From Rhynochetos jubatus (Eukaryota; Chordata; Aves; Eurypygiformes; Rhynochetidae), in NCBI GenBank assembly GCA_027574665.1, contig CM050658.1:25565098-25629097 (forward strand): a stretch of 64,000 bases of DNA. The letters run 5' to 3'. Positions within the stretch are counted from its first letter, which is position 1; the number at the start of each line of letters is the position of its first letter. Below the pieces are notes generated by a model that ran no database searches, was not told where the DNA came from, and saw only the letters and a program-made list of their open reading frames with translations. Shown here piece after piece: positions 10,517-24,650 of this stretch. The position numbers and the translations under genes were made by a program.

Positions 10517-12850
10517 AGAGCTCTGTCTTAAGAGGCATGCAGTGCTCTGCCAAAACAAACAAGGTTTCCCTAAGAAATTCTCTCGTAGCTCTTTCCCTTT
10601 TGGAGGAAAAGGGAGAGGTTTGTTTCTAAGCTTTGCAAGCGGTCCCGCGCTCTGCCGAAAAGGGAACGAACTGCTAGAGCACAGCGAGAGAAAACAGCGT
10701 AAGCAATTCCTTCCTAGCTCTTTCTGTTGCCGAGGAACCATGGCACTCTTGGAACTGGAGATTGCAAGCAACACAGCGATCCGGCTGCTCTGGCACGCAG
10801 TGCTCTGCAAAGGCGCAGCAAGAAGGGACAAGAAATTCTCTCCTAACTCTTTCTGTTTGGTCGCATTACAGTGCTGCTTTAGATGTCCGTGTTCGGGCAG
10901 ACGCTTCAACGAGCCGCGCATTCGAGCCTCTCCGAGCCTGTTAGCACAGAGAAGGTGACCCTGTGGATTTCAACTTTCCCGGGGATACAGAGCTCTGTCT
11001 TAAGAGGCATGCAGTGCTCTGCCAAAACAAACAAGGTTTCCCTAAGAAATTCTCTCGTAGCTCTTTCCCTTTTGGAGGAAATGGGAGGGCTTTGTTTCTA
11101 AGCTTTGCAAGCGGTCCCGCGCTCTGCCGAAAAGGGAACGAACTGCTAGAGCACAGCGAGAGAAAACAGCGTAAGCAATTCCTTCCTAGCTCTTTCTGTT
11201 GCCGAGGAACTGTGGCACTCTTGGAACTGGAGATTGCAAGCAACACAGCGATCCGGCTGCTCTGGCACGCAGTGCTCTGCAAAGGCGCAGCAAGAAGGGA
11301 CAAGAAATTCTCTCCTAACTCTTTCTGTTTGGTCGCATTACAGTGCTGCTTTAGATGGCCGTGTTCGGGCAGACGCTTCAACGAGCCGCGCATTCGAGCC
11401 TCTCCGAGCCTGTTAGCACAGAGAAGGTGACCCTGTGGATTTCGACTTTCCCGGGGATACAGAGCTCTGTCTTAAGAGGCATGCAGTGCTCTGCCAAAAC
11501 AAACAAGGTTTCCCTAAGAAATTCTCTCGTAGCTCTTTCCCTTTTGGAGGAAAAGGGAGAGCTTTGTTTCTAAGCTTTGCAAGCGGTCCCGCGCTCTGCC
11601 GAAAAGGGAACGAACTGCTAGAGCACAGCGAGAGAAAAGAGCGTAAGCAATTCCTTCCTAGCTCTTTCTGTTGCCGAGGAACTGTGGCACTGTTGGAACT
11701 GGAGATTGCAAGCAACACAGCGATCCGGCTGCTCTGGCACGCAGTGCTCTGCAAAGGCGCAGCAAGAAGGGACAAGAAATTCTCTCCTAACTCTTTCTGT
11801 TTGGTCGCATTACAGTGCTGCTTCAGATGTCCGTGTTCGGGCAGACGCTTCAACGAGCCGCGCATTCGAGCCCCTCCAAGCCTGTTAGCACAGAGAAGGT
11901 GACCCTGTGGATTTCGACTTTCCCGGGGATACAGAGCTCTGTCTTAAGAGGCATGCAGTGCTCTGCCAAAACAAACAAGGTTTCCCTAAGAAATTCTCTC
12001 GTAGCTCTTTCCCTTTTGGAGGAAAAGGGAGAGCTTTGTTTCTAAGCTTTGCAAGCGGTCCCGCGCTCTGCCGAAAAGGGAAGGAACTGCAAGAGCACAG
12101 CGAGAGAAAACAGCGTAAGCAATTCCTTCCTAGCTCTTTCTGTTGCCGAGGAACTGTGGCACTGTTGGAACTGGAGATTGCAAGCAACACAGCGATCCGG
12201 CTGCTCTGGCACGCACTGCTCTGCAAAGGCGCAGCAAGAAGGGACAAGAAATTCTCTCCTAACTCTTTCTGTTTGTTCGCATTACAGTGCTGCTTCAGAT
12301 GTCCGTGTTCGGGCAGACGCTTCAACGAGCCGCGCATTCGAGCCTCTCCGAGCCTGTTAGCACAGAGAAGGTGACCCTGTGGATTTCGACTTTCCCGGGG
12401 ATACAGAGCTCTGTCTTAAGAGGCATGCAGTGCTCTGCCAAAACAAACAAGGTTTCCCTAAGAAATTCTCTCGTAGCTCTTTCCCTTTTGGAGGAAAAGG
12501 GAGGGCTTTGTTTCTAAGCTTTGCAAGCGGTCCCGTGCTCTGCTGAAAAGGGAACGAACTGCTAGAGCACAGCGAGAGAAAACAGCGTAAGCAATTCCTT
12601 CCTAGCTCTTTCTGTTGCCGAGGAACTGTGGCACTGTTGGAACTGGAGATTGCAAGCAACACAGCGATCCGGCTGCTCTGGCACGCAGTGCTCTGCAAAG
12701 GCGCAGCAAGAAGGGACAAGAAATTCTCTCCTAACTCTTTCTGTTTGGTCGCATTACAGTGCTGCTTTAGATGTCCGTGTTCGGGCAGACGCTTCAACGA
12801 GCCGCGCATTCGAGCCTCTCGGAGCCTGTTAGCACAGAGAAGGTGACCCT

Positions 12851-15682
12851 GTGGATTTCGACTTTCCCGGGGATACAGAGCTCTGTCTTAAGAGGCATGC
12901 AGTGCTCTGCCAAAACAAACAAGGTTTCCCTAAGAAATTCCCTCGTAGCTCTTTCCCTTTTGGAGGAAAAGGGAGAGGTTTGTTTCTAAGCTTTGCAAGC
13001 GGTCCCGCGCTCTGCCGAAAAGGGAACGAACTGCTAGAGCACAGCGAGAGAAAACAGCGTAAGCAAGTCCTTCCTAGCTCTTTCTGTTGCCGAGGAACTG
13101 TGGCACTGTTGGAACTGGAGATTGCAAGCAACACAGCGATCCGGCTGCTCTGGCACGCAGTGCTCTGCAAAGGCGCAGCAAGAAGGGACAAGAAATTCTC
13201 TCCTAACTCTTTCTCTTTGGTCGCATTACAGTGCTGCTTTAGATGGCCGTGTTCGGGCAGACGCTTCAACGAGCCGCGCATTCGAGCCTCTCCGAGCCTG
13301 TTAGCACAGAGAAGGTGACCCTGTGGATTTCGACTTTCCCGGGGATACAGAGCTCTGTCTTAAGAGGCATGCAGTGCTCTGCCAAAACAAACAAGGTTTC
13401 CCTAAGAAATTCTCTCGTAGCTCTTTCCCTTTTGGAGGAAAAGGGAGAGGTTTGTTTCTAAGCTTTGCAAGCGGTCCCGCGCTCTGCCGAAAAGGGAACG
13501 AACTGCTAGAGCACAGCGAGAGAAAACAGCGTAAGCAATTCCTTCCTAGCTCTTTCTGTTGCCGAGGAACTGTGGCACTGTTGGAACTGGAGATTGCAAG
13601 CAACACAGCGATCCGGCTGCTCTGGCACGCAGTGCTCTGCAAAGGCGCAGCAAGAAGGGACAAGAAATTCTCTCCTAACTCTTTTTCTTTGGTCGCATTA
13701 CAGTGCTGCTTTAGATGTCCGTGTTCGGGCAGACGCTTCAACGAGCCGCGCATTCGAGCCTCTCCGAGCCTGTTAGCACAGAGAAGGTGACCCTGTGGAT
13801 TTCGACTTTCCCGGGGATACAGAGCTCTGTCTTAAGAGGCATGCAGTGCTCTGCCAAAACAAACAAGGTTTCCCTAAGAAATTCCCTCGTAGCTCTTTCC
13901 CTTTTGGAGGAAAAGGGAGAGGTTTGTTTCTAAGCTTTGCAAGCGGTCCCGCGCTCTGCCGAAAAGGGAACGAACTGCTAGAGCACAGCGAGAGAAAACA
14001 GCGTAAGCAATTCCTTCCTAGCTCTTTCTGTTGCCGAGGAACTGTGGCACTGTTGGAACTGGAGATTGCAAGCAACACAGCGATCCGGCTGCTCTGGCAC
14101 GCAGTGCTCTGCAAAGGCGCAGCAAGAAGGGACAAGAAATTCTCTCCTAAGTCTTTCTGTTTGGTCGCATTACAGTGCTGCTTTAGATGGCCGTGTTCGG
14201 GCAGACGCTTCAACGAGCCGCGCATTCGAGCCTCTCCGAGCCTGTTAGCACAGAGAAGGTGACCCTGTGGATTTCGACTTTCCCGGGGATACAGAGCTCT
14301 GTCTTAAGAGGCATGCAGTGCTCTGCCAAAACAAACAAGGTTTCCCTAAGAAATTCTCTCGTAGCTCTTTCCCTTTTGGAGGAAAAGGGAGAGGTTTGTT
14401 TCTAAGCTTTGCAAGCGGTCCCGCGCTCTGCCGAAAAGGGAACGAACTGCTAGAGCACAGCGAGAGAAAACAGCGTAAGCAAGTCCTTCCTAGCTCTTTC
14501 TGTTGCCGAGGAACTGTGGCACTGTTGGAACTGGAGATTGCAAGCAACACAGCGATCCGGCTGCTCTGGCACGCAGTGCTCTGCAAAGGCGCAGCAAGAA
14601 GGGACAAGAAATTCTCTCCTAACTCTTTTTCTTTGGTCGCATTACAGTGCTGCTTTAGATGTCCGTGTTCGGGCAGACGCTTCAACGAGCCGCGCATTCG
14701 AGCCTCTCCGAGCCTGTTAGCACAGAGAAGGTGACCCTGTGGATTTCGACTTTCCCGGGGATACAGAGCTCTGTCTTAAGAGGCATGCAGTGCTCTGCCA
14801 AAACAAACAAGGTTTCCCTAAGAAATTCCCTCGTAGCTCTTTCCCTTTTGGAGGAAAAGGGAGAGGTTTGTTTCTAAGCTTTGCAAGCGGTCCCGCGCTC
14901 TGCCGAAAAGGGAACGAACTGCTAGAGCACAGCGAGAGAAAACAGCGTAAGCAAGTCCTTCCTAGCTCTTTCTGTTGCCGAGGAACTGTGGCACTGTTGG
15001 AACTGGAGATTGCAAGCAACACAGCGATCCGGCTGCTCTGGCACGCAGTGCTCTGCAAAGGCGCAGCAAGAAGGGACAAGAAATTCTCTCCTAACTCTTT
15101 CTGTTTGGTCGCATTACAGTGCTGCTTCAGATGGCCGTGTTCGGGCAGACGCTTCAACGAGCCGCGCATTCGAGCCTCTCCGAGCCTGTTAGCACAGAGA
15201 AGGTGACCCTGTGGATTTCGACTTTCCCGGGGATACAGAGCTCTGTCTTAAGAGGCATGCAGTGCTCTGCCAAAACAAACAAGGTTTCCCTAAGAAATTC
15301 TCTCGTAGCTCTTTCCCTTTTGGAGGAAAAGGGAGAGGTTTGTTTCTAAGCTTTGCAAGCGGTCCCGCGCTCTGCCGAAAAGGGAAGGAACTGCAAGAGC
15401 ACAGCGAGAGAAAACAGCGTAAGCAATTCCTTCCTAGCTCTTTCTGTTGCCGAGGAACTGTGGCACTCTTGGAACTGGAGATTGCAAGCAACACAGCTAT
15501 CCGGCTGCTCTGGCACGCAGTGCTCTGCAAAGGCGCAGCAAGAAGGGACAAGAAATTCTCTCCTAACTCTTTTTCTTTGGTCGCATTACAGTGCTGCTTT
15601 AGATGTCCGTGTTCGGGCAGACGCTTCAACGAGCCGCGCATTCGAGCCTCTCCGAGCCTGTTAGCACAGAGAAGGTGACCCT
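12851..15682 (+). repeat. Dimeric higher-order repeat, 944 bp x 3
   Basis: Six consecutive monomers alternate between two types. Type 1 (starting 12851, 13795 and 14739) has AAATTCCCTCG in module D and GATGGCCG in module C. Type 2 (13323, 14267 and 15211) has AAATTCTCTCG, the CTTTTTCTTT word and GATGTCCG. AAATTCCCTCG appears near 12936, 13880 and 14824, exactly 944 bp apart. Later differences (AAGTCC or AATTCC, and the first dimer's own type-1 form CTTTCTCTTT) show some conversion since. Confidence 0.75.
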
Positions 15683-18600
15683 GTGGATTTCGACTTTCCC
15701 GGGGATACAGAGCTCTGTCTTAAGAGGCATGCAGTGCTCTGCCAAAACAAACAAGGTTTCGCTAAGAAATTCCCTCGTAGCTCTTTCCCTTTTGGAGGAA
15801 AAGGGAGAGCTTTGTTTCTAAGCTTTGCAAGCGGTCCCGCGCTCTGCCGAAAAGGGAACGAACTGCTAGAGCACAGCGAGAGAAAACAGCGTAAGCAAGT
15901 CCTTCCTAGCTCTTTCTGTTGCCGAGGAACTGTGGCACTCTTGGAACTGGAGATTGCAAGCAACACAGCGATCCGGCTGCTCTGGCACGCAGTGCTCTGC
16001 AAAGGCGCAGCAAGAAGGGACAAGAAATCCTCTCCTAACTCTTTTTCTTTGGTCGCATTACAGTGCTGCTTCAGATGTCCGTGTTCGGGCAGACGCTTCA
16101 ACGAGCCGCGCATTCGAGCCTCTCCGAGCCTGTTAGCACAGAGAAGGTGACCCTGTGGATTTCGACTTTCCCGGGGATACAGAGCTCTGTCTTAAGAGGC
16201 ATGCAGTGCTCTGCCAAAACAAACAAGGTTTCCCTAAGAAATTCTCTCGTAGCTCTTTCCCTTTTGGAGGAAAAGGGAGAGCTTTGTTTCTAAGCTTTGC
16301 AAGCGGTCCCGCGCTCTGCCGAAAAGGGAACGAACTGCTAGAGCGCAGCGAGAGAAAACAGCGTAAGCAATTCCTTCCTAGCTCTTTCTGTTGCCGAGGA
16401 ACTGTGGCACTGTTGGAACTGGAGATTGCAAGCAACACAGCGATCCGGCTGCTCTGGCACGCAGTGCTCTGCAAAGGCGCAGCAAGAAGGGACAAGAAAT
16501 TCTCTCCTAACTCTTTCTGTTTGGTCGCATTACAGTGCTGCTTCAGATGGCCGTGTTCGGGCAGACGCTTCAACGAGCCGCGCATTCGAGCCTCTCCGAG
16601 CCTGTTAGCACAGAGAAGGTGACCCTGTGGATTTCGACTTTCCCGGGGATACAGAGCTCTGTCTTAAGAGGCATGCTGTGCTCTGCCAAAACAAACAAGT
16701 TTTCCCTAAGAAATTCTCTCGTAGCTCTTTCCCTTTTGGAGGAAAAGGGAGAGGTTTGTTTCTAAGCTTTGCAAGCGGTCCCGCGCTCTGCCGAAAAGGG
16801 AACGAACTGCTAGAGCACAGCGAGAGAAAACAGCGTAAGCAAGTCCTTCCTAGCTCTTTCTGTTGCCGAGGAACTGTGGCACTGTTGGAACTGGAGATTG
16901 CAAGCAACACAGCGATCCGGCTGCTCTGGCACGCAGTGCTCTGCAAAGGCGCAGCAAGAAGGGACAAGAAATTCTCTCCTAACTCTTTCTGTTTGGTCGC
17001 ATTACAGTGCTGCTTCAGATGTCCGTGTTCGGGCAGACGCTTCAACGAGCCGCGCATTCGAGCCTCTCCGAGCCTGTTAGCACAGAGAAGGTGACCCTGT
17101 GGATTTCGACTTTCCCGGGGATACAGAGCTCTGTCTTAAGAGGCATGCAGTGCTCTGCCAAAACAAACAAGGTTTCCCTAAGAAATTCTCTCGTAGCTCT
17201 TTCCCTTTTGGAGGAAAAGGGAGAGGTTTGTTTCTAAGCTTTGCAAGCGGTCCCGCGCTCTGCCGAAAAGGGAACGAACTGCTAGAGCACAGCGAGAGAA
17301 AACAGCGTAAGCAATTCCTTCCTAGCTCTTTCTGTTGCCGAGGAACTGTGGCACTGTTGGAACTGGAGATTGCAAGCAACACAGCGATCCGGCTGCTCTG
17401 GCACGCAGTGCTCTGCAAAGGCGCAGCAAGAAGGGACAAGAAATTCTCTCCTAACTCTTTCTGTTTGGTCGCATTACAGTGCTGCTTCAGATGTCCGTGT
17501 TCGGGCAGACGCTTCAACGAGCCGCGCATTCGAGCCTCTCCGAGCCTGTTAGCACAGAGAAGGTTACCCTGTGGATTTCGAGTTTCCCGGCGATACAGAG
17601 CTCTGTCTTAAGAGGCATGCTGTGCTCTGCCAAAACAAACAAGTTTTCACTAAGAAATTCTCTCGTAGCTCTTTCCCTTTTGGAGGAAAAGGGAGAGGTT
17701 TGTTTCTAAGCTTTGCAAGCGGTCCCGCGCTCTGCCGAAAAGGGAACGAACTGCTAGAGCACAGCGAGAGAAAACAGCGTAAGCAAGTCCTTCCTAGCTC
17801 TTTCTGTTGCCGAGGAACTGTGGCACTGTTGGAACTGGAGATTGCAAGCAACACAGCGATCCGGCTGCTCTGGCACGCAGTGCTCTGCAAAGGCGCAGCA
17901 AGAAGGGACAAGAAATTCTCTCCTAACTCTTTCTGTTTGGTCGCATTACAGTGCTGCTTCAGATGGCCGTGTTCGGGCAGACGCTTCAACGAGCCGCGCA
18001 TTCGAGCCTCTGCGAGCCTGTTAGCACAGAGAAGGTGACCCTGTGGATTTCGACTTTCCCGGGGATACAGAGCTCTGTCTTAAGAGGCATGCAGTGCTCT
18101 GCCAAAACAAACAAGGTTTCCCTAAGAAATTCTCTCGTAGCTCTTTCCCTTTTGGAGGAAAAGGGAGAGGTTTGTTTCTAAGCTTTGCAAGCGGTCCCGC
18201 GCTCTGCCGAAAAGGGAACGAACTGCTAGAGCACAGCGAGAGAAAACAGCGTAAGCAAGTCCTTCCTAGCTCTTTCTGTTGCCGAGGAACCATGGCACTG
18301 TTGGAACTGGAGATTGCAAGCAACACAGCGATCCGGCTGCTCTGGCACGCAGTGCTCTGCAAAGGCGCAGCAAGAAGGGACAAGAAATTCTCTCCTAACT
18401 CTTTCTCTTTGGTCGCATTACAGTGCTGCTTCAGATGGCCGTGTTCGGGCAGACGCTTCAACGAGCCGCGCATTCGAGCCTCTCCGAGCCTGTTAGCACA
18501 GAGAAGGTGACCCTGTGGATTTCGACTTTCCTGGGGATACAGAGCTCTGTCTTAAGAGGCATGCTGTGCTCTGCCAAAACAAACAAGGTTTCCCTAAGAA

Positions 18601-21600
18601 ATTCTCTCGTAGCTCTTTCCCTTTTGGAGGAAAAGGGAGAGGTTTGTTTCTAAGCTTTGCAAGCGGTCCCGCGCTCTGCCGAAAAGGGAACGAACTGCTA
18701 GAGCACAGCGAGAGAAAACAGCGTAAGCAATTCCTTCCTAGCTCTTTCTGTTGCCGAGGAACCGTGGCACTGTTGGAACTGGAGATTGCAAGCAACACAG
18801 CGATCCGGCTGCTCTGGCACGCAGTGCTCTGCAAAGGCGCAGCAAGAAGGGACAAGAAATTCTCTCCTAACTCTTTCTGTTTGGTCGCATTACAGTGCTG
18901 CTTCAGATGGCCGTGTTCGGGCAGACGCTTCAACAAGCCGCGCATTCGAGCCTCTCCGAGCCTGTTAGCACAGAGAAGGTGACCCTGTGGATTTCGACTT
19001 TCCCGGGGATACAGAGCTCTGTCTTAAGAGGCATGCTGTGCTCTGCCAAAACAAACAAGGTTTCACTAAGAAATTCTCTCGTAGCTCTTTCCCTTTTGGA
19101 GGAAAAGGGAGAGGTTTGTTTCTAAGCTTTGCAAGCGGTCCCGCGCTCTGCCGAAAAGGGAACGAACTGCTAGAGCACAGCGAGAGAAAACAGCGTAAGC
19201 AAGTCCTTCCTAGCTCTTTCTGTTGCCGAGGAACCGTGGCACTGTTGGAACTGGAGATTGCAAGCAACACAGCGATCCGGCTGCTCTGGCACGCAGTGCT
19301 CTGCAAAGGCGCAGCAAGAAGGGACAAGAAATTCTCTCCTAACTCTTTCTGTTTGGTCGCATTACAGTGCTGCTTCAGATGGCCGTGTTCGGGCAGACGC
19401 TTCAACGAGCCGCGCATTCGAGCCTCTCCGAGCCTGTTAGCACAGAGAAGGTGACCCTGTGGATTTCGACTTTCCCGGGGATACAGAGCTCTGTCTTAAG
19501 AGGCATGCAGTGCTCTGCCAAAACAAACAAGGTTTCCCTAAGAAATTCTCTCGTAGCTCTTTCCCTTTTGGAGGAAAAGGGAGAGGTTTGTTTCTAAGCT
19601 TTGCAAGCGGTCCCGCGCTCTGCCGAAAAGGGAACGAACTGCTAGAGCACAGCGAGAGAAAACAGCGTAAGCAATTCCTTCCTAGCTCTTTCTGTTGCCG
19701 AGGAACTGTGGCACTGTTGGAAGTGGAGATTGCAAGCAACACAGCGATCCGGCTGCTCTGGCACGCAGTGCTCTGCAAAGGCGCAGCAAGAAGGGACAAG
19801 AAATTCTCTCCTAACTCTTTCTGTTTGGTCGCATTACAGTGCTGCTTCAGATGTCCGTGTTCGGGCAGACGCTTCAACGAGCCGCGCATTCGAGCCTCTC
19901 CGAGCCTGTTAGCACAGAGAAGGTGACCCTGTGGATTTCGACTTTCCCGGCGATACAGAGCTCTGTCTTAAGAGGCATGCTGTGCTCTGCCAAAACAAAC
20001 AAGTTTTCGCTAAGAAATTCTCTCGTAGCTCTTTCCCTTTTGGAGGAAAAGGGAGAGGTTTGTTTCTAAGCTTTGCAAGCGGTCCCGCGCTCTGCCGAAA
20101 AGGGAACGAACTGCTAGAGCACAGCGAGAGAAAACAGCGTAAGCAAGTCCTTCCTAGCTCTTTCTGTTGCCGAGGAACAGTGGCACTCTTGGAACTGGAG
20201 ATTGCAAGCAACACAGCGATCCGGCTGCTCTGGCACGCAGTGCTCTGCAAAGGTGCAGCAAGAAGGGACAAGAAATCCTCTCCTAACTCTTTCTGTTTGG
20301 TCGCATTACAGTGCTGCTTCAGATGTCCGTGTTCGGGCAGACGCTTCAACGAGCCGCGCATTCGAGCCTCTCCGAGCCTGTTAGCACAGAGAAGGTGACC
20401 CTGTGGATTTCGACTTTCCCGGGGATACAGAGCTCTGTCTTAAGAGGCATGCAGTGCTCTGCCAAAACAAACAAGGTTTCCCTAAGAAATTCTCTCGTAG
20501 CTCTTTCCCTTTTGGAGGAAAAGGGAGAGGTTTGTTTCTAAGCTTTGCAAGCGGTCCCGCGCTCTGCCGAAAAGGGAACGAACTGCTAGAGCACAGCGAG
20601 AGAAAACAGCGTAAGCAAGTCCTTCCTAGCTCTTTCTGTTGCCGAGGAACTGTGGCACTCTTGGAACTGGAGATTGCAAGCAACACAGCGATCCGGCTGC
20701 TCTGGCACGCAGTGCTCTGCAAAGGCGCAGCAAGAAGGGACAAGAAATTCTCTCCTAACTCTTTCTGTTTGGTCGCATTACAGTGCTGCTTCAGATGGCC
20801 GTGTTCGGGCAGACGCTTCAACGAGCCGCGCATTCGAGCCTCTGCGAGCCTGTTAGCACAGAGAAGGTGACCCTGTGGATTTCGACTTTCCCGGGGATAC
20901 AGAGCTCTGTCTTAAGAGGCATGCAGTGCTCTGCCAAAACAAACAAGGTTTCCCTAAGAAATTCTCTCGTAGCTCTTTCCCTTTTGGAGGAAAAGGGAGA
21001 GGTTTGTTTCTAAGCTTTGCAAGCGGTCCCGCGCTCTGCCGAAAAGGGAACGAACTGCTAGAGCACAGCGAGAGAAAACAGCGTAAGCAAGTCCTTCCTA
21101 GCTCTTTCTGTTGCCGAGGAACCGTGGCACTGTTGGAACTGGAGATTGCAAGCAACACAGCGATCCGGCTGCTCTGGCACGCAGTGCTCTGCAAAGGCGC
21201 AGCAAGAAGGGACAAGAAATTCTCTCCTAACTCTTTCTGTTTGGTCGCATTACAGTGCTGCTTTAGATGTCCGTGTTCGGGCAGACGCTTCAACGAGCCG
21301 CGCATTCGAGCCTCTCCAAGCCTGTTAGCACAGAGAAGGTGACCCTGTGGATTTCAACTTTCCCGGGGATACAGAGCTCTGTCTTAAGAGGCATGCAGTG
21401 CTCTGCCAAAACAAACAAGGTTTCACTAAGAAATTCTCTCGTAGCTCTTTCCCTTTTGGAGGAAAAGGGAGAGGTTTTTTTCTAAGCTTTGCAAGCGGTC
21501 CCGCGCTCTGCCGAAAAGGGAAGGAACTGCTAGAGCACAGCGAGAGAAAACAGCGTAAGCAAGTCCTTCCTAGCTCTTTCTGTTGCCGAGGAACCGTGGC

Positions 21601-22290
21601 ACTGTTGGAACTGGAGATTGCAAGCAACACAGCGATCCGGCTGCTCTGGCACGCAGTGCTCTGCAAAGGCGCAGTAAGAAGGGACAAGAAATTCTCTCCT
21701 AACTCTTTCTGTTTGGTCGCATTACAGTGCGGCTTCAGATGTCCGTGTTCGGGCAGACGCTTCAACGAGCCGCGCATTCGAGCCTCTCCGAGCCTGTTAG
21801 CACAGAGAAGGTGACCCTGTGGATTTCGACTTTCCCGGGGATACAGAGCTCTGTCTTAAGAGGCATGCAGTGCTCTGCCAAAACAAACAAGGTTTCCCTA
21901 AGAAATTCTCTCGTAGCTCTTTCCCTTTTGGAGGAAAAGGGAGAGCTTTGTTTCTAAGCTTTGCAAGCGGTCCCGCGCTCTGCCGAAAAGGGAAGGAACT
22001 GCTAGAGCACAGCGAGAGAAAACAGCGTAAGCAATTCCTTCCTAGCTCTTTCTGTTGCCGAGGAACTGTGGCACTGTTGGAACTGGAGATTGCAAGCAAC
22101 ACAGCGATCCGGCTGCTCTGGCACGCAGTGCTCTGCAAAGGCGCAGCAAGAAGGGACAAGAAATTCTCTCCTAACTCTTTCTGTTTGGTCGCATTACAGT
22201 GCTGCTTCAGATGGCCGTGTTCGGGCAGACGCTTCAACGAGCCGCGCATTCGAGCCTCTCCGAGCCTGTTAGCACAGAGAAGGTGACCCT

Positions 22291-24650
22291 GTGGATTTCG
22301 ACTTTCCCGGGGATACAGAGCTCTGTCTTAAGAGGCATGCAGTGCTCTGCCAAAACAAACAAGGTTTCCCTAAGAAATTCTCTCGTAGCTCTTTCCCTTT
22401 TGGAGGAAAAGGGAGAGGTTTGTTTCTAAGCTTTGCAAGCGGTCCCGCGCTCTGCCGAAAAGGGAACGAACTGCTAGAGCACAGCGAGAGAAAACAGCGC
22501 AAGCAATTCCTTCCTAGCTCTTTCTGTTGCCGAGGAACCGTGGCACTGTTGGAACTGGAGATTGCAAGCAACACAGCGATCCGGCTGCTCTGGCACGCAG
22601 TGCTCTGCAAAGGCGCAGCAAGAAGGGACAAGAAATTCTCTCCTAACTCTTTCTGTTTGGTCGCATTACAGTGCTGCTTCAGATGGCCGTGTTCGGGCAG
22701 ACGCTTCAACGAGCCGCGCATTCGAGCCTCTCCGAGCCTGTTAGCACAGAGAAGGTGACCCTGTGGATTTCGACTTTCCCGAGGATACAGAGCTCTGTCT
22801 TAAGAGGCATGCTGTGCTCTGCCAAAACAAACAAGGTTTCACTAAGAAATTCTCTCGTAGCTCTTTCCCTTTTGGAGGAAAAGGGAGAGGTTTGTTTCTA
22901 AGCTTTGCAAGCGGTCCCACGCTCTGCCGAAAAGGGAACGAACTGCTAGAGCACAGCGAGAGAAAACAGCGTAAGCAATTCCTTCCTAGCTCTTTCTGTT
23001 GCCGAGGAACTGTGGCACTGTTGGAACTGGAGATTGCAAGCAACACAGCGATCCGGCTGCTCTGGCACGCAGTGCTCTGCAAAGGCGCAGCAAGAAGGGA
23101 CAAGAAATCCTCTCCTAACTCTTTCTGTTTGGTCGCATTACAGTGCTGCTTCAGATGTCCGTGTTCGGGCAGACGCTTCAACGAGCCGCGCATTCAAGCC
23201 TCTCCGAGCCTGTTAGCACAGAGAAGGTGACCCTGTGGATTTCGACTTTCCCGGGGATACAGAGCTCTGTCTTAAGAGGCATGCAGTGCTCTGCCAAAAC
23301 AAACAAGGTTTCGCTAAGAAATTCCCTCGTAGCTCTTTCCCTTTTGGAGGAAAAGGGAGAGGTTTGTTTCTAAGCTTTGCAAGCGGTCCCGCGCTCTGCC
23401 GAAAAGGGAACGAACTGCTAGAGCACAGCGAGAGAAAACAGCGTAAGCAAGTCCTTCCTAGCTCTTTCTGTTGCCGAGGAACTGTGGCACTGTTGGAACT
23501 GGAGATTGCAAGCAACACAGCGATCCGGCTGCTCTGGCACGCAGTGCTCTGCAAAGGCGCAGCAAGAAGGGACAAGAAATTCTCTCCTAACTCTTTCTGT
23601 TTGGTCGCATTACAGTGCTGCTTCAGATGTCCGTGTTCGGGCAGACGCTTCAACGAGCCGCGCATTCGAGCCTCTCCGAGCCTGTTAGCACAGAGAAGGT
23701 GACCCTGTGGATTTCGACTTTCCCGGGGATACAGAGCTCTGTCTTAAGAGGCATGCAGTGCTCTGCCAAAACAAACAAGGTTTCCCTAAGAAATTCTCTC
23801 GTAGCTCTTTCCCTTTTGGAGGAAAAGGGAGAGGTTTGTTTCTAAGCTTTGCAAGCGGTCCCGCGCTCTGCCGAAAAGGGAACGAACTGCTAGAGCACAG
23901 CGAGAGAAAACAGCGTAAGCAAGTCCTTCCTAGCTCTTTCTGTTGCCGAGGAACCGTGGCACTGTTGGAACTGGAGATTGCAAGCAACACAGCGATCCGG
24001 CTGCTCTGGCACGCAGTGCTCTGCAAAGGCGCAGCAAGAAGGGACAAGAAATTCTCTCCTAACTCTTTCTGTTTGGTCGCATTACAGTGCTGCTTCAGAT
24101 GGCCGTGTTCGGGCAGACGCTTCAACGAGCCGCGCATTCGAGCCTCTCCGAGCCTGTTAGCACAGAGAAGGTGACCCTGTGGATTTCGACTTTCCCGAGG
24201 ACACAGAGCTCTGTCTTAAGAGGCATGCTGTGCTCTGCCAAAACAAACAAGGTTTCACTAAGAAATTCTCTCGTAGCTCTTTCCCTTTTGGAGGAAAAGG
24301 GAGAGGTTTGTTTCTAAGCTTTGCAAGCGGTCCCGCGCTCTGCCGAAAAGGGAACGAACTGCTAGAGCACAGCGAGAGAAAACAGCGTAAGCAAGTCCTT
24401 CCTAGCTCTTTCTGTTGCCGAGGAACTGTGGCACTGTTGGAACTGGAGATTGCAAGCAACACAGCGATCCGGCTGCTCTGGCACGCAGTGCTCTGCAAAG
24501 GCGCAGCAAGAAGGGACAAGAAATTCTCTCCTAACTCTTTCTGTTTGGTCGCATTACAGTGCTGCTTCAGATGGCCGTGTTCGGGCAGACGCTTCAACGA
24601 GCCGCGCATTCGAGCCTCTCCGAGCCTGTTAGCACAGAGAAGGTGACCCT
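22291..24650 (+). repeat. 3-monomer duplication marked by CCCGAGGA
   Basis: A unit pair (22291 and 22763 starts) resembles the pair at 23707 and 24179, offset 1,416 bp. Both second members carry the rare CCCGAGGA form together with GCATGCTGTG and TTTCACTAAG. They differ at a few sites, including ATACAG versus ACACAG. A third CCCGAGGA copy lies five monomers on, near 26557, without the linked variants. Confidence 0.55.

Noticed and set aside
10736-10744. ACCATGG as Kozak-type start in copies such as 10738, 18291, 26786 and 41418
   Set aside because: It is one of several forms of a CpG-decay site, present in few copies, and leads into the same non-genic frame.
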